DNA of 64,000 bases, taken from positions 29,264,245 through 29,328,244 of the forward strand of contig OX637289.1 in the NCBI GenBank assembly GCA_951799445.1, read 5' to 3'. Below the pieces are notes generated by a model that saw only the letters and a program-made list of their open reading frames with translations, was not told the origin of the DNA and searched no databases. Position 1 is the first letter of the stretch; each line of letters starts with the position of its first letter. Below are positions 38,091 to 49,650 of this stretch, piece by piece. The DNA is from Pseudisothecium myosuroides (taxonomy: Eukaryota; Streptophyta; Bryopsida; Hypnales; Lembophyllaceae). The position numbers and the translations under genes were made by a program.

Positions 38091-41000
38091 AAATTGCTTG
38101 GTCCATTCACTTTGACTTTGGCATAGGATGCTCCCTCTCCATTTAAAGTAGGGTGTATTTTATTCTTGGCAGATCATTATTGTACCGATGTTCAAATCAC
38201 TAAATATCCAAATTAAGAAGTCCACCTACTCCAATTTCTAAATGAATTCAATTAAAATGTTTATTTTTGTGGCCTACAATACAATGTGTTATTTCTTCAC
38301 AAGTACTTACTAATGTAATTGTTGAATCAAACATGGCAATTTTGGGAGGGAGATACTTCATCAATTTATTTTTTGGCCTTTTTTTGGAACACAAGGTTAT
38401 TTTTTCACAAGAATTTATTCATTTAATTAATGAATTAGGTTAGAGGGGACATAAGCATTTGAAATATTGTTATTTTTTCTTTGGAGCCAAAGGTTATTTC
38501 TTCATAAGGATTTTGAAATTGAAGTGTTGGAATAAGAAAATAGGCCAAACTTTATTTATTTTTATTTGGAGCGAAAGGTTATTTCCTAACAAGACTTTCA
38601 AAATTTAATTGGTGAAATAAGAAATAAGGGTTTGGAGGAGAGCCCATTCAAACATTTTATTTTTTTCATTTGGAGCAAAGAATTATTTCCTCACAAGGCT
38701 TTAAAATTTTAATTGTTAGAATTAAAGAAAAACAATTGATGCATGGGGAGACCTTTCAACTATTAATTTTTTAAAATTTGGAGCAAAGGATTTTCTCCTC
38801 GCAAGGCTTTAGAATTTTAATTATTAGAATAAGACAAAAGGGACTGATAAGGAGATCCTTTAATCATTATATAGCACTTGAAGGGGCTTTCCACCATTCT
38901 TTTTTTTATCATTTCAACAATTAAATTTAGAAAGCCGTGCAAGGAAATATCTCCTATGCTCCAAATTAAAAATATATAATGTTTGAAGGGTCTCTTAATT
39001 AGTCTCTTTTGTCTTATTCTAACAATTAAAATTCTAAAGCCTTGCGAGGAGATAATCCTTTGCTCCAAAAATTTTATTAGTTGATGCGGTCTCCCCATGC
39101 ATCAATGCATCAATTTAATGGTTGAAAGGTCTTCCTTTTATCTTATTCTAAAAATTAAAATTTTGAAGTTGTTTGAGGAGATAATCCTTTACTCCAAGTA
39201 AAAAAATAACATTTAAAAGGTCTCGCCATGCATCAATGCATCAATTTAATAGTTGAAAGGTCTCAATTTAATAGCAAAGGGTTTCTTCTTCACAAGGCTT
39301 TGGAATTTTAATTGTTGGAACAAGAAAAAAGGGATTGATGCATGGAGAGACCCTTCAAACATTATTATTATTTTATTTGGAGCAAAGGGTTATCTCCTTG
39401 CACGGCTTTGAAATTTTAATTGTTAGAAATGAAAAAAGGGATTGATGCATGAATAGACCTTTCAACTAATAAGTTTATAAAATTTGGAGCAAAGGATTCT
39501 CTCCCCAAAGTTGAACTAAAATTTTAATTGTTAGAATGAGACAAGAGGGACTAATCATGAGACCCTTCAAACATTACATATTTTTAATTTGGAGCATAGG
39601 GGTTATTTCTTCATAAAGCTTTCTAAATCTATTTGTTGGAATTGTTCTAAATCTAATTGTTGTTCTAATTGCTTTCTAATTTTAATTGTCTATGTGGCTT
39701 ATTCTAACAATTAAAATTCTAAAGCCTTACGAGGAGATAATCCTTTGCTCCAAAAAATTTATTAGTTGACGCGGTCTAGGCGGTCTATATGCAAATATAG
39801 TGTTTGAAGGGTCTCCCCACCAATCTTTTTGTTCTTATTCCAATAATTATATTTCGAAAGCTTTATGAAGAAATAACCCCTATGCTCCAAATTATAAAAA
39901 TATAATGTTTGAAGGGTCTCATGATTAGTCCCTCTTATCTCATTCTAACAATTAAAATTTCAATTCAACTTTGAGGAGATAACTCTTTGCTCCAAATTAA
40001 AAAATAACAATATTTGAAAGGTCTTCTTTTTCATCAATTCCTTTTCTCTTATCCTAAAAATTAAAATTCCAAAGCCGAGGGTGGAGATACCCCTATGCTC
40101 CAAATTAAAAATATGTAATGTTTGAAGGGTCTCATGATTAGTCCCTCTTGTCTCATTCTAACAATTAAAATTTTAGTTCAACTTTGGGGAGAGAATCCTT
40201 TGCTCCAAATTTTATAAACTTATTAGTTGAAAGGTCTATTCATGCATCAATCCCTTTTTTCATTTCTAACAATTAAAATTTCAAAGCCGTGCAAGGAGAT
40301 AACCCTTTGCTCCAAATAAAATAATAATAATGTTTGAAGGGTCTCTCCATGCATCAATCCCTTTTTTCTTGTTCCAACAATTAAAATTCCAAAGCCTTGT
40401 GAAGAAGAAACCCTTTGCTATTAAATTGAGACCTTTCAACTATTAAATTGATGCATTGATGCATGGCGAGACCTTTTAAATGTTATTTTTTTATTTGGAG
40501 TAAAGGATTATCTCCTCAAACAACTTCAAAATTTTAATTTTTAGAATAAGATAAAAGGAAGACCTTTCAACTATTAAATTGATGCATTGATGCATGGGGA
40601 GACCGCATCAACTAATAAATTTTTTGGAGCAAAGGATTATCTCCTTGTGAGCTCCCAATTTGTCACTTGGGACTCGTAGAATTATTTTTTTGGAAATTTG
40701 CAATTTAAAGTTGATAAAAGTATACAAAAATCCATAAAAAGAGTGTAGAACCGGAATAGGGTTGTGTCATACCCATTATAGTATTTGGTCTAGATTTGTG
40801 TTTTTTACTTAGAATCCCCCAAACCTTGCCTAGAAATAGTATAGAAATAACGAAAAGGTTAGATTTGGAGGATTCGAGTCACACAGCCCCAAAAGGGCTA
40901 AATCCCACTATGAATGTGGCGATTCATGGCTAGGTCGGTCCGAGGAATCCTCAGCAAGGCCACTAGGTCGGGTCCTAGAGTTAGATTTAGAATTCCCCAT

Positions 41001-41935
41001 TAGATCGACGAATTCCCAAAATCCCGATTGTTAGCATGCAGGAGCCACTCACGCAAGACCGGGCCCGTGGAAGAATCTAAAGCCCAAGGATGGTGTTCTA
41101 GGGTGAATCCCATGCCAGGAGTCCAACGGCGAAATCGGTTCGCCAAGATTCCTCCACCTGCAGAAGATTTCCGCACCGTCGTTGATTCAAGGAGATGGCC
41201 AGTTTAAATCTCCATTGACCAATCGTGCCAGGTACGGAAACACACCCGCACATCTTTCATGCGACTCCCTGAGAGGTCACGTGAAAAATCCCGGCATCTT
41301 CCGACTTGCAGAAGAACTTTTTTCCGGGTGGTCAACCCTCCTAACCTCCAGCGGGAATTTCATGGAAATTACCCAGGTTACAATAAAATCTCACTAAAAA
41401 TTAGGCTAGCTTGTTTTATGTTAATAATGCGCTCCGTGAAGTTTCACGACATTCCGATAGCGGCAAGTACCCGAACCGGCGAGATTCCTCGGGAATTAAC
41501 CACGTGGCGGGGTTCCCGCCACGTTGACCGGCATTCCGGGACCATACGATGGCGAAACGAAGTCAACCAAAAGTCCTTCCCGACTCTCTCGCACCTACCG
41601 GAGACCCTAGGCTATTCACATTTCTCAAAATAGGAGACCCCCAAGATCTAGGATTTTACCACGATTTGGTTTTTAAACTAAATTAGCCTACGATGGGTTT
41701 TTGGCCTCGACACGGGGGGAATGGGGGTTTAGGACTAAACACGGCATTCTGGATCCAACGGCACAATCCGTTCGGCGATTGGAGCTAATCTCCAAAAGTT
41801 AGGATGTTGGTCCAGCATAGATGGTAGAAGTAGAAATTTAGGATGTAGGATGAAAATCTTTGAGGATGAGGATGAAAATCCCCGTTGATAAGGTTACCTT
41901 AGAGCTTTAGAGAGAGGGGTGAGCCCTTGGAAAAC

Positions 41936-41944
41936 CTATATAAG
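41936..41944 (+). promoter_or_regulatory. Putative TATA box of LTR copy 2
   Basis: CTATATAAG followed 10-20 bp later by a TCTCTCTCT stretch, conserved in both LTR copies at the same relative position. Confidence 0.55.
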
Positions 41945-42354
41945 GGCCCCATTTCTCTCTCTAAAACACCCCCTCACTTTTGTTTGGGTCCGTGGGTCCA
42001 ATTTGCTTTGGATATTTTGGCGTTTGAAGCCAAAAACCTCTACGGTGTTTTTGGAGCACTTTTTGCTCCGTTGTTGCTAGATTTCAAGCTTTGAAGGTCC
42101 TTAGGGGGTCCTTCTATCTTGCCTTGTGTACTTCTTGTGCGTTTGTTATACCTTTGTTACGAGTTAAGAGTCCTCGTTTCTCTCTTGTAGTTCCTTTGTG
42201 ATCTAACTTGTGAGTTTAGGAGTCTTTTGGTGTCTTGTCCTAATCCTAAAGTCACCCCCCACCGTACCTTGGCGATGCCGCTTTGGGGGGCCTTTAGCTT
42301 GTGAAGTTGTGTGTCTTTACGTGTCCTAACCGTGTTGTTTTCCTCACTTGTATA

Positions 42355-42610
42355 TTCTCATCCTCTTCTAATACTCCCCTTGTTGCGTGGACCCCCCCTC
42401 GGGACGGCGAAGCTTTGGCTTTGTCACGTGTGTTCCTTAACTTTGTCTTTTCTACCTTCTTCTAATACTCCCCTTGTTGCGTGGACCCCCCCCGGGACGG
42501 CAAAGCTTTGGCTTTGTCACGTGTGTTCCTTAAACTTTGTCTTTTCTACCTTCTTCTAATATTCCCCTTGTTGTGTGAAACCCCCCCACGGCGGCGAAGC
42601 TTTGAACTAG
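42355..42610 (+). repeat. Three tandem units in LTR copy 2
   Basis: Units of about 110 bp with TTCTAATACTCCCCTTGTTG, a run of C, GGGACGGCGAAGCTTTG and GTCACGTGTGTTCCTTAA. Only the first two carry the full CACGTG part. Confidence 0.7.
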
Positions 42611-43010
42611 TGACCACGTCCAGTCCTATAGTGTGTGTTAAAATAGTCTTAGACGGCAGAGCTTTGAACCCGTGGAGTGTTACAAGTCCTAAAGTTGGTG
42701 TTAAAACCAATTTTACGGCGGAGCCTTGAACCTCCATAGCCTTAGATTCCAAAGTCTAGTTTCCAAGACCTTCTTGAAAAAATCCAGAGTTTAGCTTCCA
42801 AGATTGGTCACGAGTTTCTAGGAAGAGAGTGACCATCCCGTAGCACTTAGCTTAGGTGACCGTTCTAAAAATTGGGGGCCTAACTCCCCGGACGGCGAAG
42901 CTTCGACCCTAGCCCTAACCCCTTACAAAAATCCATTTTTTAGTTGTATTAGGGGTTCCCCTAAGGGAACCCGGTTGTGTGGATTTTTTGGGAAGGCAGC
43001 TAGTAACCCG

Positions 43011-43140
43011 AGCCAGCATACAGCCAGCATACCGGACCAGCCTACCGGCCAGCATACAGCCAGCATACAGCCAGCATACCGGACCAGCACACCGGCCAGC
43101 ATACAGCCAACATACCGGACCGGCAGCCAGCCATACAGCC
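43011..43140 (+). repeat. Short tandem repeat CAGCATAC(C/A)GG in LTR copy 2
   Basis: About ten copies of a 9-12 bp unit (CCAGCATACAG, CCAGCATACCGGA). The matching place in LTR copy 1 (about 27225-27350) has a diverged array of TGCTGGTAC-like words. Confidence 0.7.
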
Positions 43141-44189
43141 AGTTTCGGGCAGTCAGCTTGACTGAACTAACATCAGCATCGGGCTAAGTTAGCTTGACTG
43201 AACTCAACATCAGCATCGAGCTAGTCAACTTGGCTGGACTGAGATACTAATTTCTGGATTTCCAGAACTAAACGGGACGATGCCCTGCGGGGCCCCAACC
43301 AACCTTTTTTTTTATTTTTTGATCTTTTAAAGTCTGAAATTTTGGAATCCAGTTGGGGAGGGAAAAAACTCAACTTGGAACTTCAAAAACACCATAGCAA
43401 AAAGGGGGGAAAGAAATAGAAGCTGCCACTCCACACGCCACCTGCACAAAAACATCCGATCCTACTTGCATCACCACTCACACCTACACACAATGGAAGG
43501 AAATTAGGGAGGAGGGTGTGTTATAGGAGTGGAAGGGAGAGAGACGATAAATAGTGCCTAGCTAAGAGATTAGGTAGGAAATCTAGAAGAACTCCTTGCA
43601 ACCGTTGGGAGGAGGATTAGGATGACACAAAGCAAAGTTGCGTAAGAGGGTAGGAGGCTCATTAAAACTTCACGAAGTTTGAGACTAGAAGCGTAAGACC
43701 ACCATCACCACGGTTGGTGGAATAGTTCAAGAGTAGAAGGAAGAGGAGGAGAGAAAGAAAAGGAGAAGGAAATGGGGGGAAAGGGTTAGAACATCATACT
43801 TGTAAACGTTTCCTTTTCTACAACTTAAGCCGTGGGCCTTAAAAAAATAAAATAAACAAAGACCATAACACAAAAATAAAAGAAGACAATCGCGAGTGGC
43901 CACCATGGAGCACGAGGACGCGCATGTGGACGGGGATGACGTCATTTCCGACACTAGCAGTCACGAGGTGGGTCATTAAACTAATCCTAGTCGTTTCTCC
44001 CTAATTAGCATTTGTCTTCCTAATCAGCCCTTAGAGCGTGATTAGCATCCGAGATTAGCGCGAATTAGAAGTTTAGATTCAAAAGTTGATAGATTAGGAA
44101 TAGAGGTTTCCGAAAACATCTTATAATTAAGATTTGACCGTAAACTGACCGCGTTAGGCTAAGTTAAGCGGTAGGGGGTGGAATGGAGG

Positions 44190-45130
44190 AATTTTAATAA
44201 AAATTGAACCACAAGAAACAATGGACGGAAATTAGGATTAGATTAGAAGGAGAATTTAGGATAAAAATTAAAGAACAATTAACGATTAAAAACCTAGAGT
44301 TAAATTAAGATTTTAATTAGGGAAGTTAAAATTCAAAAGTCGGAATTTGGAGTTAACTTTGGGAAGTAGAGAGTAGAATAGGAAATAGAGGTCAAAAGTA
44401 GAATCCACTTAGGAAGTAGATTATTGAGTTAAAAATAGAGTTAAAATTAGAAGTCAAAACCCTAGAGTTAAAAGTTGGAATTAAATTTAGGAGGATAACA
44501 TTTAGAGCTAATCTAGGATTAAAACGATAGGATTAAATTTGGAAGTAGAAGTCAAAAGTCAAAAATCAAAAGTTTAGATTAAATTAAAAGGTTAAATTTT
44601 AGTCAATTGGGGAGTAAAAAGTGAGAGTGAAAAGCTAAAAGTAGAAGTCAAAAGTTAGAAGTAGAAGTAAAATTTTAGAGTTAGTAGAAAAATCTAGAGT
44701 CAAAGTGAAAACGTAGAGTCAAACCTAGAGGTTAAAATTGGGGATTAATTTTAGAAGTAAAAATTTAGAGTTAAAAGTCAAAAACCTAGAGTAAATTAGG
44801 AGTAAAAATCTACAATGGAAAGGGAAAATTTAGAGTTAACTTTAGAGGGTAAATCCTAGAGTAGTTTAGAAATAAGAACATAGAATTAGGGGTGAAACTT
44901 AGAATAGAATAGAGGAGTAAAAACTTAGAGTTGGAAGTTAAACCTAGAGTTTAATTCCGAGGATAAATTTCAGAGTTAAATTAGGAGTAAAAACCTAGAG
45001 TTAAAAGTCGGTAGTTAATATTTAAACCCAAGTTAAAAGAGTAAAAATCTAGAGTTTCATTTAGAGGTTGAAGGTTAGAGGAAGAGTTAAACATTAGAGT
45101 TAGTCTTTAGTGTAGAACTTCTAGGTGGAG
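44190..45130. repeat. Degenerate purine-rich tract in LTR copy 2
   Basis: Drifting AGAGTTAAAATTTAGAAG words for about 1 kb; mirror of 24950-26010. Confidence 0.7.
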
Positions 45131-46464
45131 ACTTAAAATCCCACGATAGTCTTAGAGGTTCATGGAAGGAACATAGGGGTTCCTCTTTTCACATAGTTAG
45201 GGACGTTAGAAATGACGCCAACTACCCAGTCTACCCCCGACATAGGATAGACAGTTAGGGAGTTAGAATTTTACCATTACCCCTGAGCATTGCAGTTACC
45301 TTGTGAGTCACTACATGCATTCTAATTATTCGCTGCCATCCACGACACTTAGGAAACGTTAGCAAAAAAGATCCATTGCTTGGAAGGCACAGTGGACCAC
45401 GCTCACATCACCCCCATATATTAAAAAATGTGGATAAAGGCATAGAACCTGGTCGGTGTTCGCTTTATTACCAAGGGTGGGTAATCTTGCGCCCACACTC
45501 CTCGCAAGGCTTTAGAATTTTAATTGTTAGAATAAGACAAAAGAGACTAATTAAGAGACCCTTCAAACATTATATATTTTTAATTTGGAGCATAGGAGAT
45601 ATTTCCTTGCATGGCTTTCTAAATTTAATTGTTGAAATGATAAAAAAAAGAATGGTGGAAAGCCCCTTCAAGTGCTATATAATGATTAAAGGATCTCCTT
45701 ATCAGTCCCTTTTGTCTTATTCTAATAATTAAAATTCTAAAGCCTTGCGAGGAGATAATCCTTTGCTCCAAATTTTAAAAAATTAATAGTTGAAAGGTCT
45801 CCCCATGCATCAATTGTTTTTCTTTAATTCTAACAATTAAAATTTTAAAGCCTTGTGAGGAAATAATTCTTTGCTCCAAATGAAAAAAATAAAATGTTTG
45901 AATGGGCTCTCCTCCAAACCCTTATTTCTTATTTCACCAATTAAATTTTGAAAGTCTTGTTAGGAAATAACCTTTCGCTCCAAATAAAAATAAATAAAGT
46001 TTGGCCTATTTTCTTATTCCAACACTTCAATTTCAAAATCCTTATGAAGAAATAACCTTTGGCTCCAAAGAAAAAATAACAATATTTCAAATGCTTATGT
46101 CCCCTCTAACCTAATTCATTAATTAAATGAATAAATTCTTGTGAAAAAATAACCTTGTGTTCCAAAAAAAGGCCAAAAAATAAATTGATGAAGTATCTCC
46201 CTCCCAAAATTGCCATGTTTGATTCAACAATTACATTAGTAAGTACTTGTGAAGAAATAACACATTGTATTGTAGGCCACAAAAATAAACATTTTAATTG
46301 AATTCATTTAGAAATTGGAGTAGGTGGACTTCTTAATTTGGATATTTAGTGATTTGAACATCGGTACAATAATGATCTGCCAAGAATAAAATACACCCTA
46401 CTTTAAATGGAGAGGGAGCATCCTATGCCAAAGTCAAAGTGAATGGACCAAGCAATTTGCTGTC

Positions 46465-46815
46465 CCCTTAAGTCCGTGCCCTGTCCTTAAGTCCGCGCCC
46501 AGTTGCTTAAGTCCGTGCCTGGACACTCCCGAAATGAGCAGATTTTGGAAGTGAAGCAGGAATTCCTTAAGTCCGCGCCCAGTCGCTTAAGTCCGCACCC
46601 GGACACTCCCGAAATGAGCAGATTTTGGACGTGAAGCAGGAATTCCTTAAGTCCGCGCCCAGTCGCTTAAGTCCGCGCCCGGACACTCCCGAAATGAGCA
46701 AATTTTGGATGTGAAGCAGGAATTCCTTAAGTCCGCGCCCAATCGCTTAAGTCCGCGCTCGGATACTTCCAAAATGAGAAGGTTTTTGGGAGTGAATTAA
46801 AAATTCCTTAAGTCC
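46465..46815 (-). repeat. Internal tandem array (right arm)
   Basis: Mirror of the array at 37730-38090, with the same number of units. Confidence 0.8.
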
Positions 46816-49109
46816 ACGCCTTATTTTTAAAATGTTGGATGTAGAAACCTTAATATATTGCATTCAATCATAAATATGGCAAATCCTTCTATATACAAAT
46901 AAGAAGAATCCCGAGGAATTATATTAAAATAAATAGAATGCAGTTGTAGCAATTTACAAAAATGATTCAATGAAAATTTAAAATAAAATAAAAATTAATG
47001 TCATTAGAGTAATTGTATGCACCCAAATGTTCCATTCAATCATATAGAAGTCAAACTCTTTAATGTACCTACAAAAGTAACTTAAAAGAATTTAAATGAA
47101 AATAAACAAAATGTGGTTCATGTGAATTTGCACAGCTCCAATGTTTAATTCAACAATAAAACTCTTTTACATAGCCACTAAAGTAATCCAAATTAATTTC
47201 AAAAACTAAAAGAAAAATATTAAAATAAAATTGAATTTTTAAAAATTTATTGGAGATTTGTGATTTCATCTCTAAAAAAATAAAAAATAATTGCAGAACT
47301 ACAAATAAATAATCTAAATCAAATAAAAACAAAATATAAAGAATGTAATTGATATGAGTATCTGCAAACCCAATTGTTCATGTAACCCCTAAAGGCCCAT
47401 TGTCCCTTTGGGAGACAAATGAAATTTCGGGTAGGTACCTATAGGCTGAATTTTTGTTGTGATTTTTTGAAACTGTTTTTGGAGGTAGAAAAAACTGATT
47501 AGCTTTGTGGGAATATAATGTTTTTCACAATTGGTGTCTAGGAACAACAATTATGACCAAATAAGCTCAAAACATGGGACGGCGGGTAGCCCGGGCAGCA
47601 AAAATAAATTGGCAAAATTTTGATTTTTTTCTTTTAATATTTTTTTTTCCATAGATTATATTTTGTCTATTTAGAAAGCTTTGATTCATTTCATTTGGAT
47701 TTGTTTTGAAAAAGTTATGGACATTCTTGTTTTGGGGGCAGTTAGAGCATCTTCTTGAAAAAAATAACTTGTAGGATTCATTTTTGAATGCAAATTTTCA
47801 AATTTTTCAAATTTTTTTTTCATGGTTTAGTTTACTTGCTAGAACAATCTCACCATTGAGATTAGTGTATTTTAATTCCATCTAAAATATATTGATATTT
47901 TAGATTTTCCTTCTATCTGGTACCTACTTCTACTGAACAATTTTTGTAGGAATGAAAATTAAGTTTTTTTGAATATTATTTTTTCCCTAGACTCTTAAAT
48001 CAATTCTCCACTATAAAAATTTAAAGCTCACAACTTTGTAGTGCAAAAAAATTTAATTAAAAATGTTCAGTCAAAAAATCTAGTCCTGCAATGTGCTGAA
48101 AAACTTATTTTTTCCACTTCAAACGCAAATATCTTGCAATCTGTTCGGTCAAAAATTCTGAAATTTTTTCCATACGTTCTCATACTAGTTAGTTGTAAGA
48201 TCCTATGGTTACATGTGCAAAAAAAATATTAAATTTCAATGTTTTTTACTGTTTGCTATAGAAATGGCAGTTTTCAGTGTTTTTTGGCAAGAAAAAGGCC
48301 TTGGGCGTTTAGGGGTTAACCAATAAAGATTTCAAATCCTTTTACATACTCGGCAAAGCAATTTAATTTTTTTAAACTAAACTAAGCAAGGCTAATGTAA
48401 ATTCCAATAAATCCAATGTTTAATTCACTAATTTAAATGCAAATTGTTTTATATACCCACTACACTAATCCAAAAGAATTTTAAGAAAATCAAATAACGT
48501 GGTTGATGTAAATCTTGATGCAATTCTAATATTGAATTCAACAATTGAAATGGCAAGTCCTTGTACCTATCTTCTAAAATGACCTAAAGTTAACTTTTTA
48601 ATCAATGTTAAACTCACAACATTCAAACCTAAAACACAAAGTCATTTTCTAACAAAGAGTCTTATCATGTTGTATTATACATTATGATAATGGAAAATTC
48701 TTACCAAACTCTTCTATAATCCGTACTACATCAAATTTTAGATATAGGTATTGTTCTAAATGAATATCTAACAAAATGTGCTAATTTCAGTTGTCAGCAA
48801 TACAATTTGTCATTCTTTAACGTTAAGAGAAGAATCTTATGACGCATTGAATGAGTGGGCTCCAAAAATAATTAACCAAGTGCTCCCATGGTATAGATTG
48901 GTCCCGTAACGTCCCCGCCTGTCTCTATGTATTCCATCTTGACAGCAGATTTGTTTTTTGATTTGTGACTACAATTTTGAGAAAAATAAGGCCGTGTAAT
49001 ATACCATTAGAAAAGTCTTTTGAAGACCTTTCCAATGATATATTACATGCTCCATAATTTTCAAAATTGCAATCACAAATTAAAAAAAAAATTACGTCCA
49101 CAACCATTT

Positions 49110-49285
49110 TAAAGTCCTAGTTAAGTCCCGGCCCAGACATCCTTAAGTCCCCACCCAGACATCCTTAAGTCCCCGCCCAGACATCCTTAAGTCCCTGCTG
49201 AGACATCCTTAAGTCCCGGCCCAAACATCTTTAAGTCTCGGCCCAGACATGCTTAAGTCCCCGCCTAGACATGCTTAAGTCCCCG
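49110..49285 (-). repeat. Subterminal repeats, right end
   Basis: About seven copies of CTTAAGTCCCCGCCCAGACA-type units, the mirror of the left cluster but with more copies, so the array has expanded or contracted since the arms separated. Confidence 0.7.
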
Positions 49286-49650
49286 CCCGTCTGCGTCCGC
49301 GGCCACACAATGTCGTTTTCGCCCGCACCATACGTCCCCGCCCCTAGCGTTTGCGCCAAGATTCCAGCGTGAAATGCCACGTCACGCAATGAAGGTAAAT
49401 CATGGTAATTTTTTTTTACTTGCAAAAAATTTCAGCCTGGTGAAATTTGAAGTGGTCCGGACCGTCTGGTTGTCCCGTCCGGGCCGCCCATCCGTCCGGG
49501 ACGTCCGGTGACCTTGACTCGTCCGATATGACAACCCTGCGTTCGGTCTTGGAGCAGGGTTGGCAACCCGTTGAAGTTGCCGTGGTGCGTGGGGCAGATT
49601 GGTCGGGAAATGGCAATGTTTGGGTGATCCCTTTAGCCCGTGCATCGTAG

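Larger units (their letters stand above)
35340..39745 (+). repeat. Left arm of giant inverted repeat
   Basis: Nearly identical to the reverse complement of the right arm. The translations of 37217-37399 and 36317-36508 recur without change on the opposite strand at 47150-47332 and 48041-48232. The inner kilobase is itself made of repeated modules (GGAGCAAAGGATTATCTCCT, GAAGGGTCTC, AATTTTAATTGTTAGAA). The non-symmetric centre lies at about 39640-39850. Confidence 0.9.
40646..45497 (+). mobile_element. Level 5: solo-LTR-like element, copy 2 (4,852 bp)
   Basis: Starts TGTGAGCTCCC and ends GCGCCCACA, with TSD CTCCT at 40641-40645 and 45498-45502. It is the inverted counterpart of 24726-29641. 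It sits in the inner right arm of the palindrome; joining its flanks restores arm symmetry. A TATA region (CTATATAAG, 41936-41944) precedes a TCTCTCTCTAAAAC stretch. It contains three tandem units at 42355-42610, a CAGCATAC-type short repeat at 43011-43140 and a purine-rich degenerate tract at 44190-45130. There are no gag or pol frames. Confidence 0.75.
39746..49215 (-). repeat. Right arm of giant inverted repeat, split by the second LTR
   Basis: Comprises about 39850-40645 and, after the LTR, 45498-49215. It mirrors the left arm. The outer boundary is near 49215, where the two ends stop matching. Confidence 0.88.
35190..49539. mobile_element. Level 4: hAT-like palindromic (foldback) element without transposase
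   Basis: The 8-bp TSD CGTTCGGT lies at 35182-35189 and 49540-49547. The ends are CAGGGTTGTCA and TGACAACCCTG, exact inverted repeats. An 8-bp TSD and CAGGG ends point to hAT. Total length is 14.35 kb, of which 4.85 kb is a later LTR; the original element was about 9.5 kb and nearly all a palindrome. Both ends carry several GTCCGG/CGTCCG strings next to the TIR. No transposase gene is present, so it would need a helper. Confidence 0.85.
34726..49650 (+). pseudogene. Small second gene of the transposon, copy B, split by the palindromic element
   Basis: The 5' part is 34726-35189 (MGSDGYNWGSMGGHAS ...) and the 3' part 49548-49650, ending VWVIPLARAS and a TAG. With the insertion 35190-49539 and one TSD removed, the frame is continuous for 188 residues (ELLELRSV joined to LEQGWQPVEV) without a stop. 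It is homologous to the 138-residue protein of copy A, with a longer C-terminus. Shared elements are an N-terminal DCLIPCMM/DCVVAAML block, a tryptophan soon after, and SSxxYxCLRLA. Function unknown. Apart from the insertion it is undamaged, in contrast to the large gene next to it. Confidence 0.7.

Noticed and set aside
37217..47332. Short frames repeated in both arms of the palindrome
   Set aside because: They are identical only because the arms are. AT-rich composition and lack of motifs argue against coding.
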